Shown here: piece after piece, positions 1 through 12,200 of the stretch
Layout of the letters: each line of letters starts with the position of its first letter
Position numbering within the stretch: the first letter of the stretch is position 1
Origin: Euptelea pleiosperma
Taxonomy: Eukaryota > Streptophyta > Magnoliopsida > Ranunculales > Eupteleaceae
DNA: 64,000 nt
Assembly (NCBI GenBank): GCA_035048495.1
Contig: CM068548.1
Location: forward strand, 15,985,464-16,049,463
Direction: 5' to 3'
The notes under the pieces: model-generated
What the model saw: the letters and a program-made list of their open reading frames with translations, nothing else
Databases searched by the model: none
Told to the model about the DNA's origin: nothing
Position numbers and translations under genes: made by a program

Positions 1-882
1 AAAATATTTAGGGCGCCCAAATATTTATTATGTATATCAAATTTATTTATCAGATTCGAATTCAAATATTGATTCAGAATGTCCGTCGGATATTAAATTG
101 AATTCAGATAGCGGATTTAGATTCAAATATTCTCATATTTGATTGGAAAAATACCCATTGGCAGCCTTGATTTTATGTGACACGCACTTATATTTACCTA
201 CTTTTATTTATTTATTTATCTTCTCTTGGTCCTTTTCGAGGTACACATGGAGGAAGCCCACATGGAGTGCGTTAATAAGACACAGACTTAAAGAGAAAAA
301 ATGCAAATTCTAACCAAAAAAAAATATTTAAATGGACAGGATTGTCATTCAATAAGAAGTCGGGGATATATTTGGATCCTTATCTTTAAGGGCACATGGG
401 CATCATTACAGCCTCCAATTTCGGATATCGTCCGACTCTTTGTCCTGCAAGTTGCGACACGGAGGCGGCAAATGGAAGATTGGTCATGAGACGGAACCTC
501 TTCCCGCACAAATCACGCTGTTTCTTTCTCTTACTCTTTAACCTGTCTCAAGATCTTAGCCATCCAAAATCTACTACAATATCACAGAATTGAGGTTTGA
601 TCATTTTTGACCGTCAATTATTGGCCAGGCACAACAATGTGGGTCCCAAGTCCCAACGCATCATTGACACCTCTAAAGCATTCGCTGGGGGTGACAAATG
701 GTATCGTAAGCACTGATCAGGTGGTGATTTCATGGATCATGTTCTCTTTCGTGTTGCCACTAGAGTTGGGAATCACACTAGAATCGTGATTTTTTGATAG
801 CGATGTGTTACCGTGCACCCGTTTTATACAATTATGTCCTTTGCTACGTAACGCTTGGACAGGCACGAGTATTCCGAGTAAA
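1..882. other. Intergenic, AT-rich, no gene seen
   Basis: No open frame here has a recognisable domain or splice structure. The first 150 bases iterate short words such as ATTCAAATAT and GGATATT, which looks like degenerate repeat DNA. Confidence 0.6.
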
Positions 883-1057
883 ACTTGTGTGTCACAACGG
901 ATGGAATGCAAATCACACAATCACAAGCCAATGAGTTCTTGGCACGTACACGTCTAAGCAAAAGCATGGGGTACGTTGCAACTGACGAGAGTACGTGCCG
1001 AGAACTCATTGGCTTGTGATTGTGTGATTTGCAATCCGTTGCGATAGAAGTTTTATT
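883..1057. repeat. Foldback element, about 70-bp arms
   Basis: The left arm from about 883 (taaaacttgtgtgtcacaac) is the near-perfect reverse complement of the right arm ending about 1057. The central arm sequence CAATGAGTTCT(T/C)GGCACGTAC is mirrored around 960-985. The arms are long relative to the spacer, so this is probably a foldback MITE. I could not find a clean target-site duplication. Confidence 0.75.
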
Positions 1058-1610
1058 CCCTTAATCTCCACCGACAGTTGACTCTTCTACGTTTTGTTTT
1101 TCTATTCTTTATTTATTTTATAATTATTTGTGTATTCATTTTGATAATTAAGCAACCCCACTTATTTTTTCCTGGGTTAGCTAGGTTTTATACTTCGGTT
1201 CAATGTCTCGGGATCAAAGGCCGGATTGGCGGGTGCCGATCATTTGATCCAACACTGCCTTGGTTGTCTCGCTCGAGACGATGTGAAGGTTCTTCATGAA
1301 ACAGTGCATATAGGGCGAGATGATCCTGAAATGAAATGGGTAGGTGGACGTATATTCGATCCGGATTGGCTGGTTGAAAACGGGCTTGGCCGAGACCTCG
1401 AACCATGTTTAGATTGAAATGAGTTCTTGGACGTAAGAATGTCAAAAAAGCAGCGCAACCATTCATATTGGCAAGAGAGGAATAATGTATGCACCATGCT
1501 TATCCACGCGGGAAGTGCTCGAAGCCGTACCATTATTGTCCTGGGGTCCAGAACATTGCATGTTCTTAGAAATTCATATGATGGTTTTCTAGGGATTAAA
1601 CTTTGATGAC
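1058..1610. other. Intergenic, no gene seen
   Basis: Short open frames exist on both strands but overlap each other in antisense and match no family I recognise. Nothing here is supported as a gene. Confidence 0.55.
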
Positions 1611-1800
1611 CGGCCTTGTCATTAAAGGATATGACAGGGCAGCAGATCTCGGCACGTGGATTTGTACGGACTGACCACACTCGAGTGCTTTTTGTCAAAA
1701 TACTCACCCTCGTACGTGGGTGGTGTCTGGTGAGGCCGAGGAGGTCCGCCTTACAAAATCCTTGTGCCTTGATCTGCTGCCCTGTCATCGAAGTTATACT
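1611..1800. repeat. Inverted-repeat element (foldback)
   Basis: TGACAGGGCAGCAGATC near 1631 is mirrored by GATCTGCTGCCCTGTCA near 1772. The two strands therefore give similar short peptides (MTGQQIxAxGF), which is the signature of a palindrome rather than of coding DNA. Confidence 0.7.
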
Positions 1801-2899
1801 GTTCGTGGGATGGGAAACCAGCTTTTGTTTACCAGCCTTAACTAATTTAACCAAGGGTTTAACATGGGTTAAGTTTAGGCCTTGCCGTACGTGTCAGAGA
1901 ATGGACAAGAATGCATGGCACGCGTGTGTTAACGCGAGCTCGAGGTTGATGTCCTCAAAGTTTGAAGACCCTGCCCCTACTTAGATGCGGCATGGAGAAT
2001 TCTTTAGGCCCCACTGACCTTATGGATGTTTGGTCCACATGGAGATTTTTGCTATGTAAGCCCATCAAGAAGTGGAACAAACATCCAAAAAGTAATTAGG
2101 CCCTAAAGAGTGTTCCACATTGCATTTTTTTAGAGGGGGACATTTCAAAATTTGATCAAGTCCTGAGGACAGGCACCAATTAGCAAAGTTTCTCACCAAT
2201 TATAACATGATACGTGGCACACTCTTAGGGCCGGCTCTACCTTAAGGCCATTAAGGCAGTCGCCCTAAGGCCCCTTGGTGATTCATCGCTTACATCCTCT
2301 AATTAGGCTAACTTTTGGTCTATATGTCCATCTAGAGTTGGACCAAAGATCCAAACATCCACACGGACAGAATCTCTAAAAATGCCACGTGGCTTAGATT
2401 ATGATCAGTCAGCAAAGTGGTGCCGGTCAGCAAAGTTCTACTCTTCAAAAATATTGTTTTCTGCTTTCTTCAAAGTAACGATCGAATAAGGAGAGCCTTA
2501 TCTTAGCAATCTATGGTCATGTCTCTTTTCTTTCATTGGCTAGAAGATGATGCCAACTGTCAAATTCTATTATTAAGGTCAGACTTTCACAGAGCACGAG
2601 GTACATCGTATCCAATTAGAAAAAGACACGGAGCTCTTTATAGTTATTTGGATATGGGCCCTTGTTGGATCGCTACTCTTCTTGTACCATTGTACTATCC
2701 AACCAGTGGGCCCCCATTGAAACCCCCTGTTAACCCATGTTTCCCCAACCTCTTTCTTTAACCAATAACCAGGGGTTTGGTTATTATATGTCAACCTCGA
2801 AGGGTTGGAGAGATGACAAGGGACTTCGGTCTTGAGTTCAAATCTCCCCGCGGCAGAGGGTCTAGAAAAGGACAAAAGATCATGCCTCAGGAAGCCGAG
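1801..2899. other. Intergenic with decayed MITE fragments
   Basis: No supported gene. At about 2005-2110 there is a fragment of the element family found intact at 57339-57727 (words such as CCACTGACC, GGATGTTTGG and GTCCACATGG). The rest is unassigned. Confidence 0.5.
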
Positions 2900-2907
2900 G
2901 TCTCAAG

Positions 2908-3279
2908 CATGGTTTTAAAAATGGCCGTTTAAACGGTAACGCCCCAAGCCCGTTTCCGTTTAAACCCGTTTTATCGGTTTTGAAAAAAACGGCCGTTTTT
3001 TGGTTTTAATGGCCGTTAAAATCGTTTAAACAACCGTTTAATTTTGAAAAATTTTGTGAAAAAAACGGCCGTTTAATTCCGTTAAAATCTGTTTAATTTC
3101 TTTCTTTTTTTAAATTTTCAAATTTCAAAATTTGAATTTCAGCGCCACTTTTTTCGTTAAAACCGTTAAAATACATTTAATTCCGTTTTTTTTCATTTTT
3201 GCCCCTAACCGTTTCAATCCGTTTAAACGGTAACGCCCCCAGTCCGTTTAACCGATAAAACGGCCTCCTTTAAACCTTG
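2908..3279. mobile_element. hAT-like MITE with word-iterated interior, 8-bp TSD
   Basis: The element starts CATGGTTTTAAAA and ends TTTAAACCTTG. It is flanked by the perfect 8-bp direct repeat GTCTCAAG (2900-2907 and 3280-3287). The interior is built from repeated words (CCGTTTAA, GGCCGTT, GTTAAAA). An 8-bp TSD and a CA..GG terminus fit the hAT superfamily. It carries no coding capacity. A sister copy in the opposite orientation is at 59132-59491. Confidence 0.85.
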
Positions 3280-3287
3280 GTCTCAAG

Positions 3288-3620
3288 TACAACTCTCACC
3301 CGTTGTGGTCACCCCCAAGGATTTATCCTGACTTACCAGGTGTGTCATGTGTCTGGAGGGGGGGGCTCGATAAGTGTACCTGGTACACTTGTCAGCCTGC
3401 TAGGAGGACCACTGATCCACTTGATATGTGGATGGTTCAAAAAAAAAATCCCCTTCACTAGGAAGGCCAATGCATCTGCACCAAAATTAGGAGTTGGTTC
3501 ATATTGCAAGATCCAACTGGCATTGTGCTGACTGATGGATACCAAACGAGTTATTTCAAATTAAAGAAGTATGGCCAAAATCAAGTGGCTTATGTTGGGC
3601 ATGAGCATGAACCAAGTTCG
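3288..3620. other. Intergenic, nothing recognised
   Basis: The frames present are short and overlap in antisense. I see no motif and no splice structure. Confidence 0.5.
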
Positions 3621-3630
3621 ATTTTGACCC

Positions 3631-3934
3631 AGATTTAAAAGAGGCCATTCTAATGGTATAACGGAGTGGGGGCGTTATCTTTTTCCATTATAATGGTCGT
3701 TGCACCAAACTGTAACACGAGAGCAAAAATGGAAAATAATGGCGTTCGAACTCAAAATTTGAATTTCAAATTTTCAATACAATTTATATCGGAGTAATGG
3801 TCGTGTTTTTTTTCACAATTTTTTTTCATAAAATAAGTCATTATTTTCGTTATAATGGCCGTTGTTTAACGGTTCAGTTCATAATGTAACGGGTAGGTCC
3901 GAATCTATATAATGGCAATTTTCTAAACCATTAT
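3631..3934. mobile_element. Degenerate relative of the CAAGGTTTAAAA hAT-like MITE
   Basis: It begins CAGATTTAAAAGAGGCC, like the copy at 59132, and ends near TTTCTAAACCATT. The interior keeps the same order of words (gggggcgtta, atggccgtt, caaatttt) but CpG sites have mostly decayed to TpG/CpA. No TSD is preserved, so it is probably an older copy. Confidence 0.6.
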
Positions 3935-5101
3935 TCTGATTTGAAGAATGTTTTCAAATTTGAGACAACTTCTTTTCTCAAAGGCATATCTTTAAGAGTA
4001 GTGCTGGGAGAACCGCTAGGTCGGGTACATAGCCGACCCCCAAATGAGGTAGTTCCATGTGGTAGTCTAAAAGGGGCAATCGGCAAACAAGGGAAACAAA
4101 AAGAAGAGAAAATCTCTCGTATCTTCAACTTGTCATTTACAATCTAATCTTGCAACTTCACTCATGATCTTCAAGAAGAAGAAGGAAAAAAATCACTTGC
4201 TCAAGTTTAAAGCAATCATTCATAAAAGAGAATAAGGGAGAGAGAGAGGCAGAGAGAGTGTGTGTGTGGAGAATGATTCATCTAAAAGAGTTTATCACAT
4301 AGAGAGCTTTGATATATTTGCATCTCAAGGTTTCTTCTTGCCCAACAAACACCTAAAAATCCTAATCCGATCTCAAATCTCCACTACCACACCCAATCTC
4401 ACCTGATTTGACAATGTGCCCTATGTCCATGGATAAGAAGAGCTCTTTCATTATCTTTAAAGAGTTAGGGTTATAATGGTTTCCTCTCTCTCACTTTCTC
4501 AATGTACAAATGAAACCTAACACTACTTTAGAGAACGTATATAATTTTTGGTACAATAACGTACTCCAATACTAGTTGTGATCCACCATGCATAAGTAGA
4601 TGATGTGTATTCCCCCTGTGAGACTTATACATAACAGAGTAGTTAATCAAAATTCACATTCTAGTAATTAAATTTTCAATAGTTAATAGTTTATTCAAGA
4701 TAGAAGTCCAGGTAAATAATCGAATTTTTAAGAGAATCTTAACTTTCCAAATCTTAAGACAATAGTAAAAATGGAAAGAAGAAAAATAGGAAAGGACGCC
4801 ATAAAACAAGCTCACTGAGAAACACCCTATTTTGGATTGAACCTAAGAAATAGAATCCTCTTCGTCAAGAGTAACTAAGTAATCATAGCATCAGTGTTCT
4901 GCTTCTTTTTTCATTTATGTTATTTAGATTTCGATCTCATAGAGGTAACCCACCTTTTTGAACGCTCCAAATCCATGATGGGTAGGGTCTTATTGACAAT
5001 AATGCACCTCATCTCCATCTTATAATGCGTTCTTTTCCACCTGAACTTTCTTTAGTTGAGCAAAACAAAACCAAGAGTGACAAGACAATTAAATTTTCAA
5101 C
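3935..5101. other. Intergenic, no gene seen
   Basis: There is a GA-rich and GT-rich low-complexity patch near 4232-4270. No supported coding region, RNA gene or clear mobile-element end was found. Confidence 0.5.
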
Positions 5102-5315
5102 TCTTATTTTTTGCTTCAAACCGTTAGATCTTAAGTCCATTAGGTGTGGCTAATATGAGACACGTGGCATATTCTTAGAGGGCTCTAACCGTATTGATGT
5201 TTGGCCAATCATTATGTGGACCTACAAACCAACATCAGCCTGATTAGTGATTTCAAACCTTTGGATCTTTGTACCCCAAATAATGCTCAAATCCACAATT
5301 AAACGTCAACCCATG
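5102..5315. repeat. Half of a CACGTGG-type foldback MITE
   Basis: The sequence matches the left half of the element at 5816-6167: it has gacacgtggcatattcttag, then gggctctaaccg, then a GCCTGATTAGTGATTTC-like core. The right half is missing, and a second element (5325-5533) sits next to it. Confidence 0.6.
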
Positions 5316-5324
5316 TTGAAATGG

Positions 5325-5533
5325 GGGGAGAGGCTTCCATGCGCCAGGGCCATATGGACCAAACAAAACGACCTTGTTCAATGTGTGCCACATCAGCGAA
5401 AAAGCAAAACTACCAAGGCAACTGCATCCCAGTTTGTTGGTTTTGATTTTTTACTTTTTCGCTGACATGGCGCACACTGAGTGGGGCCGTTTTGTTTGGT
5501 CTATCCGGCCCTGGCTCATGGAAGCCTCTCCAG
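5325..5533. mobile_element. Mutator-like foldback MITE, 9-bp TSD
   Basis: Two arms of roughly 75-80 bp (5325-5403 and 5452-5533) are near-perfect inverted copies, for example AGAGGCTTCCATG and CATGGAAGCCTCT. The element is flanked by the exact 9-bp direct repeat TTGAAATGG (5316-5324 and 5534-5542). A 9-bp TSD is typical of Mutator-like elements. It has no coding capacity. Confidence 0.85.
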
Positions 5534-5815
5534 TTGAAATGGTAGTATCAAGTTAAAAACTTTTCATGTACCATAATCTAGTGTTCATTGAAGGACTACC
5601 AAATATATAATAGTGGCAAATGTGACATTTGAATTCAGCAAAACAAAGAGAGAATGCAATTTGTTTGTCTGGGAGCATCGTTCACGGTTTGTTTTGCTCT
5701 AATTTTTTGTTTCATCAGTGGGCTGCTCTATTTGGGCTTGGGCTGTATGTTCTAAAGCTCGCGTTCGGATCGGGCTGACTCAACCCGACCCAGACCCCTA
5801 TTCCCTATGCGAAGA

Positions 5816-6167
5816 CTACTTCTGTCACAACGAGTTGTGACCTGCTTAATACGAGCCACGTGGCACACTATTAGAGGGAGATGACGGTATGGATGTCTGT
5901 CCAGTCCCACCTGCAAACCAAAAATCTGTCTGATCAGTGATTTTTAAGCGTTGGATTGAAGTTATCTTCGTGGGTTGATTTTAACCGTAGGAATTTGAGC
6001 ATTATTGAGCGTTATTTGGGTGCAAAGATCCAAAGGTTTTAAATCACTAATCAGGCTGATTTTTGTTTTGCAGGTCCCGAGGGACTGGCCAGACATCCAT
6101 ACAGTTAGCGCCCTCTAATAGTGTGCCACGTGGCTCGTATTCTGGGTTGTCACAAAAGTTTTACTCC
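5816..6167. mobile_element. Foldback MITE with G-box arms next to the UBC promoter
   Basis: Both ends carry an inverted copy of tacgagccacgtggcacac and of ctctaatagtgtgcc. The arms meet around a core (gatttttaagc, aatcaggctgattttt) that recurs in elements at 5102, 21888, 53470 and 57339. Each arm contains the palindrome CCACGTGG, that is, a G-box/ABRE core. The right end lies about 40 bases before the TATA box of the UBC gene. Confidence 0.75.
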
Positions 6168-6204
6168 TACGGTCCTACCCAAAATGCCTCGAATCTGCGG
6201 TTCG

Positions 6205-6210
6205 TATAAA
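6205..6210 (+). promoter_or_regulatory. TATA box of the UBC33/34-like gene
   Basis: TATAAA lies about 310 bases before the first 5'-UTR splice donor (6515/6516). The sequence after it is C- and A-rich, as plant leaders often are. Transcription would start near 6235-6240. Position and motif only, not proven. Confidence 0.55.
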
Positions 6211-6239
6211 ACCATGTTCCCTCCTCGAGTCAAAAACTC

Positions 6240-9200
6240 CCTCAAAGCCCGCTACTAGTGGGACGACGAACCCACACACAAATGCACACACGCGCACCCC
6301 CAAAAAAGCCCCTTTATTCAACTCAACGCCATCAAGATACCCTAAATTTCACCGAGAAAAAACAGGAATTGAGAGATTGAATGTTCGAATCGAAGATCTC
6401 AAAGTGAAATTCTTCGTGAATTTATGTGTTCTTCGGTCTCAATTTGTCTGATCTTTTGTTTTCCTTTGAATCCGTTAGGAAGATCATTGTGACTTCAAAG
6501 AAAGAGCTATCTGAGGTAATTTTATAATTTTCGCCCTTTTTTTTAGTTGAATTTTTGTTTTCTTTTGGTTCGAATATGCAACTTCGTTGGCTGCTACATG
6601 GGATTCAATTTTTCATCGTTTTAGATGGTGAAGAAAAAACCCCTATTTTTCTTGTCTTTTTCAAAATCTTTTTGAATTTTGTTTATTTGGTTGTCTGATT
6701 TTCAGCTTGCGAGTTTGAAGATTGATCTGTTATCGTTGGTTCTGCTTATAAGCTTGATATAATTCGTTCACAAATAAGAACAACTTCTAATGTAGTTCGT
6801 TTGCTTTCGTTTAATCTATTTATATGGTCGCATAAGCTGATATTTGTGTAAATGCGACTTGAGTGTGAATTAGGGAATTTAGGAGTTCAAATTCGTTGAA
6901 TTTTGTTTTCCTTTGACGCACGGCCTCTGAATTTTTTTTAGAATGTATATATGTGGGTGGCAATTCAGATGTAAGCTACAAATAATGCTTATAGGTAAAG
7001 CTACAATTTTGGGGAAGAGAAACTTAAATAAAACTTCATTCTCCTTAGCGTTAATCAGTAACATTTGTCACATTTTGAGTTATTCCATTGTTACTGTTGT
7101 CACATTTTGAGTTCTTTACATGTACTCACAATTATATAAGTTCATCACTTCTGATCTTTTGGGGGGCAAATTTGGATGCTTGAACTTAAGTTACGATGGC
7201 ACTTTAATTTAGGTTAGAATTTATGAAATTTTTTTATAATTATACTCTTTATTTAGGGAAAAAACAAAGAGCAGCCCGAAGGCCTACAGAACCGGGTCAC
7301 CTATTCGGCAAAATTCGGAACAAAGCATATACAAGATCATAAAAACAGAAAAGCAACAAAATAAAAGTTACATAGCCTCTCTAGAGCAAAGTCTCCTCCA
7401 TCTGCAAACAAAGTCCTCGAAGAACATCCCACGGCATTCTGGGATCGCTTTAGACCATAAAAATAATAGACCCTTAATGTTTAGAATGACGCTATCCAAT
7501 CCTGCCTCTCTTCCTTTGAACACTCTCCAATTACGTTCTTTCCAAAGACCCCAACATATTACAAAAAGAAGGAGGCACCAAAGAATCTTTCCTCTGGAAG
7601 AAAAAGCATTAGTGTACTAGCTAGAAATAAGCCCCATAATCGACTGAGGTAGAACCCAGGCTATCTCAAATTCTCGGAAAAAAGCCATCCAAACTGCCCT
7701 TGCCACCTCACAATGAAGAAGAAGATGATTGACCGTCTCTCCACTCTTCTTACACAAGGAACAAAAATCAATTATAACGACCTTACGAGATCTCAAATGG
7801 TCAACTGTTAGAATCTTGTCTAAAGACGCTATCTACATGAAAAATGTGACCTTGGTGGGAACCTTAGCACTCCAAATAAACCGATCAAGATAGCTGTCAG
7901 GAGAAGACCTCGTAAGATAAGCATAAAAATCCTGAATGGAAAATTTACCGTCTCTTGAGAACGCCCAAATACGTCTATCCGCCACCTTGGGAGCCCATAA
8001 ACAAGACTCTAAATGAGCCAATAACCTGGAAACATCATCTATATCCCAGTCATTCAGTCTTCTCCTAAACCTAAAGTTCCACCCCTCCTCTTCCGCTACG
8101 CGATTCAAACAATTTTGAATAGAGCAATTCTTCTTATCCGATATAGAAAACGACTTGGAAAATCTACCTTTAAAGGAGCATCTCCATACCACCAGTCTTC
8201 CCAAAACCTCACCCTATCGCCCATATCCTTCTTAAATTTAACACCCTTCGAGAATTTGACAAATCTCTTCATAATGCCCCTCCAAATGCTGCACCCTTAA
8301 ACAGAATGTACCTCCTTGCCATACCATCCAAACTCGGAAACACTGTATTTTCCTGCCATAGCTACACGCCAAAGGCTATCCGTTTCTTCTCCGAATCTCC
8401 ACAGCCATTTAACCAACAATGACTCATTCATATAAAAAGGTCTCCTAATACGAAGACCTCCTTGTGCTTTTGAAGTACACACCTTTCTCCAATCTATCAA
8501 ATGGAATTTGTGAGTCTTCTCCTGGTCATTCCGTAAAAAGTCCCTCATGATCTTCTCTAAGACACCCGCAACACTTATAGGAATGGAAAAGAGCGATAGA
8601 TAATAAATGGGCAAGCTAAACAAATAATTCTTAATCAGTGCGAGCTTACCCCCTGTTGAGAGAAATCTGGTTTTCCATGAGGCTAACCTCCTGAATTTTT
8701 CTACTACTGGAATCTTTCTCTAAGCTAGAATTTATGATCCTTACACGTAAATCAGAAATTTTCAGAAATTTCTAGATGAGTTTGAGGTTTTTAGTGTTAG
8801 GTTTGGTGACTAAGTTTTACTATATGTGTGGCATCTGCCCCATGAATGGAGTTGCTGCTCTATTTCCAAGAGTAGAGGGTGGGATTATTAATTTAGTTAG
8901 CTGTGTCAGTGGGTTTCAATTAGATTATGCCATTTTGAAGTGATAACCTCAGCATTACCCATAGATTATGCCACTTATTTAGAGATTACAACATGAAGTG
9001 GGTATCATTTTATTTTTAATTTTTTATATTATTTAAAATTTGGATGGTGCATGACTAACCTTATGAAAATAGTCATTCCTTTACCTGAATTTGATAGTTA
9101 CAAACTTACAGGAAAGTAATCTTTCCTAGTATAGAAGTTTTTATTTGTCATCACTACTTTAATTTGTTGTTTCTAAGATAGTTAATTTAAACCTGCTCTT

Positions 9201-12200
9201 ATTTTACCTTCTTCATATGTTCATCAGTTGGCACGTGGAAGCTTCTTTGGTGAAAGAAATAAAGGAGCTGTCTAGGATTTTAAACGTCTTTCTTTTAGTA
9301 TCATTTTGAAGCTCTTGGAAAATGGCAGAAAAGTCTTGTGTCAAGCGTCTTCAGAAGGAATATAGAGCACTCTGTAAGGTATGTCTGACTGCAGCGATGT
9401 ACTTTTCTTTTTCTTTTTTCTTTTTTCCGTTTTTATCATATAATTTTTTTTTAAACCTAACCTACAATACAACTGTCCATTTCTTTATCTGTTAACTTCA
9501 ATTTCCTTCGTTTTCATTTATCTTGTTTATGTGTAAACCATTGGACTTTCTATGTTTGTGTTACTGTACATGTGTGCGCGGGTGCATGCTCACTTTTGTG
9601 TGGCAACGGTTCCCTTTGAAGTTAAGTAGAACATTTTCTCAGTGAGTCAGTATTGATGAGTATTATCTCTGGATTTTCAAGAAATTAAACAAGTCACGTG
9701 TGAGGCTGTGTAGTTAGTAGAAAAAAAAAGGTATTCTTGTCATTCACCATCCCATCATTGATCTGTGGTACCATAAAATTTGTATCCTCATTCCTCACTG
9801 CTCCAAGTAGATTTTTCTTATGCAGATAGTGATAGGTTAAAAGACAAAACTGACACTCCGTGTGGGCCTAGGCTATCTCAGCAATCATACTATATTTGTT
9901 ACATTTTCAGTTTTTTGGTATTATTGTGGAGACCATTCCAGTTTCATTTAGAAAGACATGGTTTACAATAACTTATATGACCAAATATTTATGTAATTAC
10001 CTATGTGACAGTGACATGTACACATGGGTCAAAGTCTGACCTAAATGCGAAGTGTGACACAGCTCGTTCGAGAAGCCTAAAGCGTGAACACGTCTGTACA
10101 CTTGTATTATAACCTAATATTTTGTGTAGATCTAAAATAAAAAATAAGGAAAGAAGTATATGAAAAGTAAAAGAAGACATTTCAATACAACATAGACCTT
10201 TCCAATAACATAGTAAATATAAATAGATTTATAAGAAGGAAAACTATCAAGAAAACTACAGTAGTATTTAACAACTTAACAAAGTACTATATGGTGGATG
10301 GAGGACACAAACCCTCTTTTAGAATCATGTTTTATAAAAAAAATTATTAAAATAAAGGGTGACAATGTGGTACCCTCTTTCATGACAGGATGTGTGTTGG
10401 GACGTGTTGACATGTGTATCCGTGTTGATATATGTTGGCACATCCCGACTTGGCAAATCTATATAACAAAACAGGACGATTGTCTCCACCTCTTATCCGG
10501 CTTCATAAAGGATGGCCGAGATCTTATCACACCAAATGGACTGTGGATCTCAGCCACTCACAACCAATTTTGACAAACGTTTTGTCGATGAGTGTTATGG
10601 GCACGGGTCACCTACTATTTACTTAGATATAAGAAATGAAATGGGTTGGATTTACATATAGCCCAAAGGTTAGGCTCAAGAGCCCCACTTTTTATGCCTC
10701 GAGAGGGTTGTTACCGTTAAAATAGATTGAAACGGCCAGGGGCAAAAATGAAAAAAATGGATTTTAACGGATTTTAATGATTTTAACAAAAAAAGTGGTG
10801 CTGAAATTCAAAATTTAAAATAAAGAAAAGTAGAATTTAACGAAAATTTGATGGTTTTCTTATTCCCCTCTTATCTTATATGGCTTCAATAATGAGTGGC
10901 TGAGATCCACTATGCTTCATATCGATGGCTGAGATTAACTCCCACCCGATTTTGACAAACACTTTGTCGGAAAGTGCCGCGGGCACGGGCCACCCACGCA
11001 TATATCAAGACAACTCAGTTGTATTCTCTTATCTTATCCATCCATCAAATGTGGACGGTTAGATAAAGAGTGGTTGAGATCAAATCCATCGATCTAATGT
11101 GGACGGTTAGATTTCAGCCACTCAATCCGCCTCATTTGACCTCAGTTTATTCAAAATTTAAATTTCAACACCGTTAATTTTTGTTATTTTCCCATTTCTC
11201 CCTCTGTGCATTACAATCCGTTATAACAATTGTTATAATGGAAAAAGCGGTAACACCCCAGTCTGTTATATCGTTTGAGTGCCGAAGGCACCCAATTTTT
11301 GCAAACGCTTTTGTCGGAGAGTGCCGTGGGCATGGACCATTTACTATTCTATTTAACAAAACACATTGGTTGTCTCCCTACTTATACCTCCTCTTATAAG
11401 CATCAACAAAGAAGGGCCGAGATCTAATCCTCCCCCAAATGGACGGTGGATCTCCGCCACTCACCTGGCAAATTCTTTGTCGATGAGTGCCGATGGCACG
11501 GGGCACCCACTAGTAACCCTAAAAGTGTTGTCTTTACAAATTATGTATCCATTGACATACTCATATTGGATGCAGTCCGAAATGAATGTGTGTTATTGTC
11601 TAAGTTGTGTAGGTTAAAATCAATCAAATGCAAGGTTGTCAATTGGTCAGATTTGGGGCGGGCCAAGCTCTGCCCACATTGAGCCTGGGACATAGTAGTT
11701 AGGCCCAAACCCGGCCTAGCCCATGATGGACCTAACATATTTGGCCCAAGCCTGCCTCATGAATAGGCATGATGGATTGGCCCAATATCTACTTTTTTTT
11801 AGTAAATTTTGATAAGTGAGAAAATGTTTTCGATCTCACCCTTTGGTTCTTGCTTTATAGCCTAGAGTTTTTTTCTCACCCTTTGGTTCTTGCTTTATAG
11901 CCAAGAGTTTTTTCCAATATTTTCCAATGAGCATACAATGTGTTTTTATTAGGTTTTTGGATAAGCTTGAATTTCCTTTCAGTGTGATAGTTTCATTTCC
12001 TTGTGTGATGCTAACTTTATCTCCTTTATGAACTTCTAGGAGCCCGTTTCGCATGTCGTTGCCCGTCCTTCGCCAAATGATATCCTTGAGTGGCGTGAGT
12101 ATACTCATTTCTTTCCGCACCTGTTTTATCTGAAATAATTTGAATTTGGGTTCTTCTGTTAATCATTATAAACATTTGGTTACCTGCATGATTTATTGTT

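Noticed and set aside
1294..1984. Long overlapping open frames on both strands (186 and 122 codons)
   Set aside because: They run through a palindrome, so both strands give similar peptides (MTGQQIxAxGF). No domain or splice context supports a gene.
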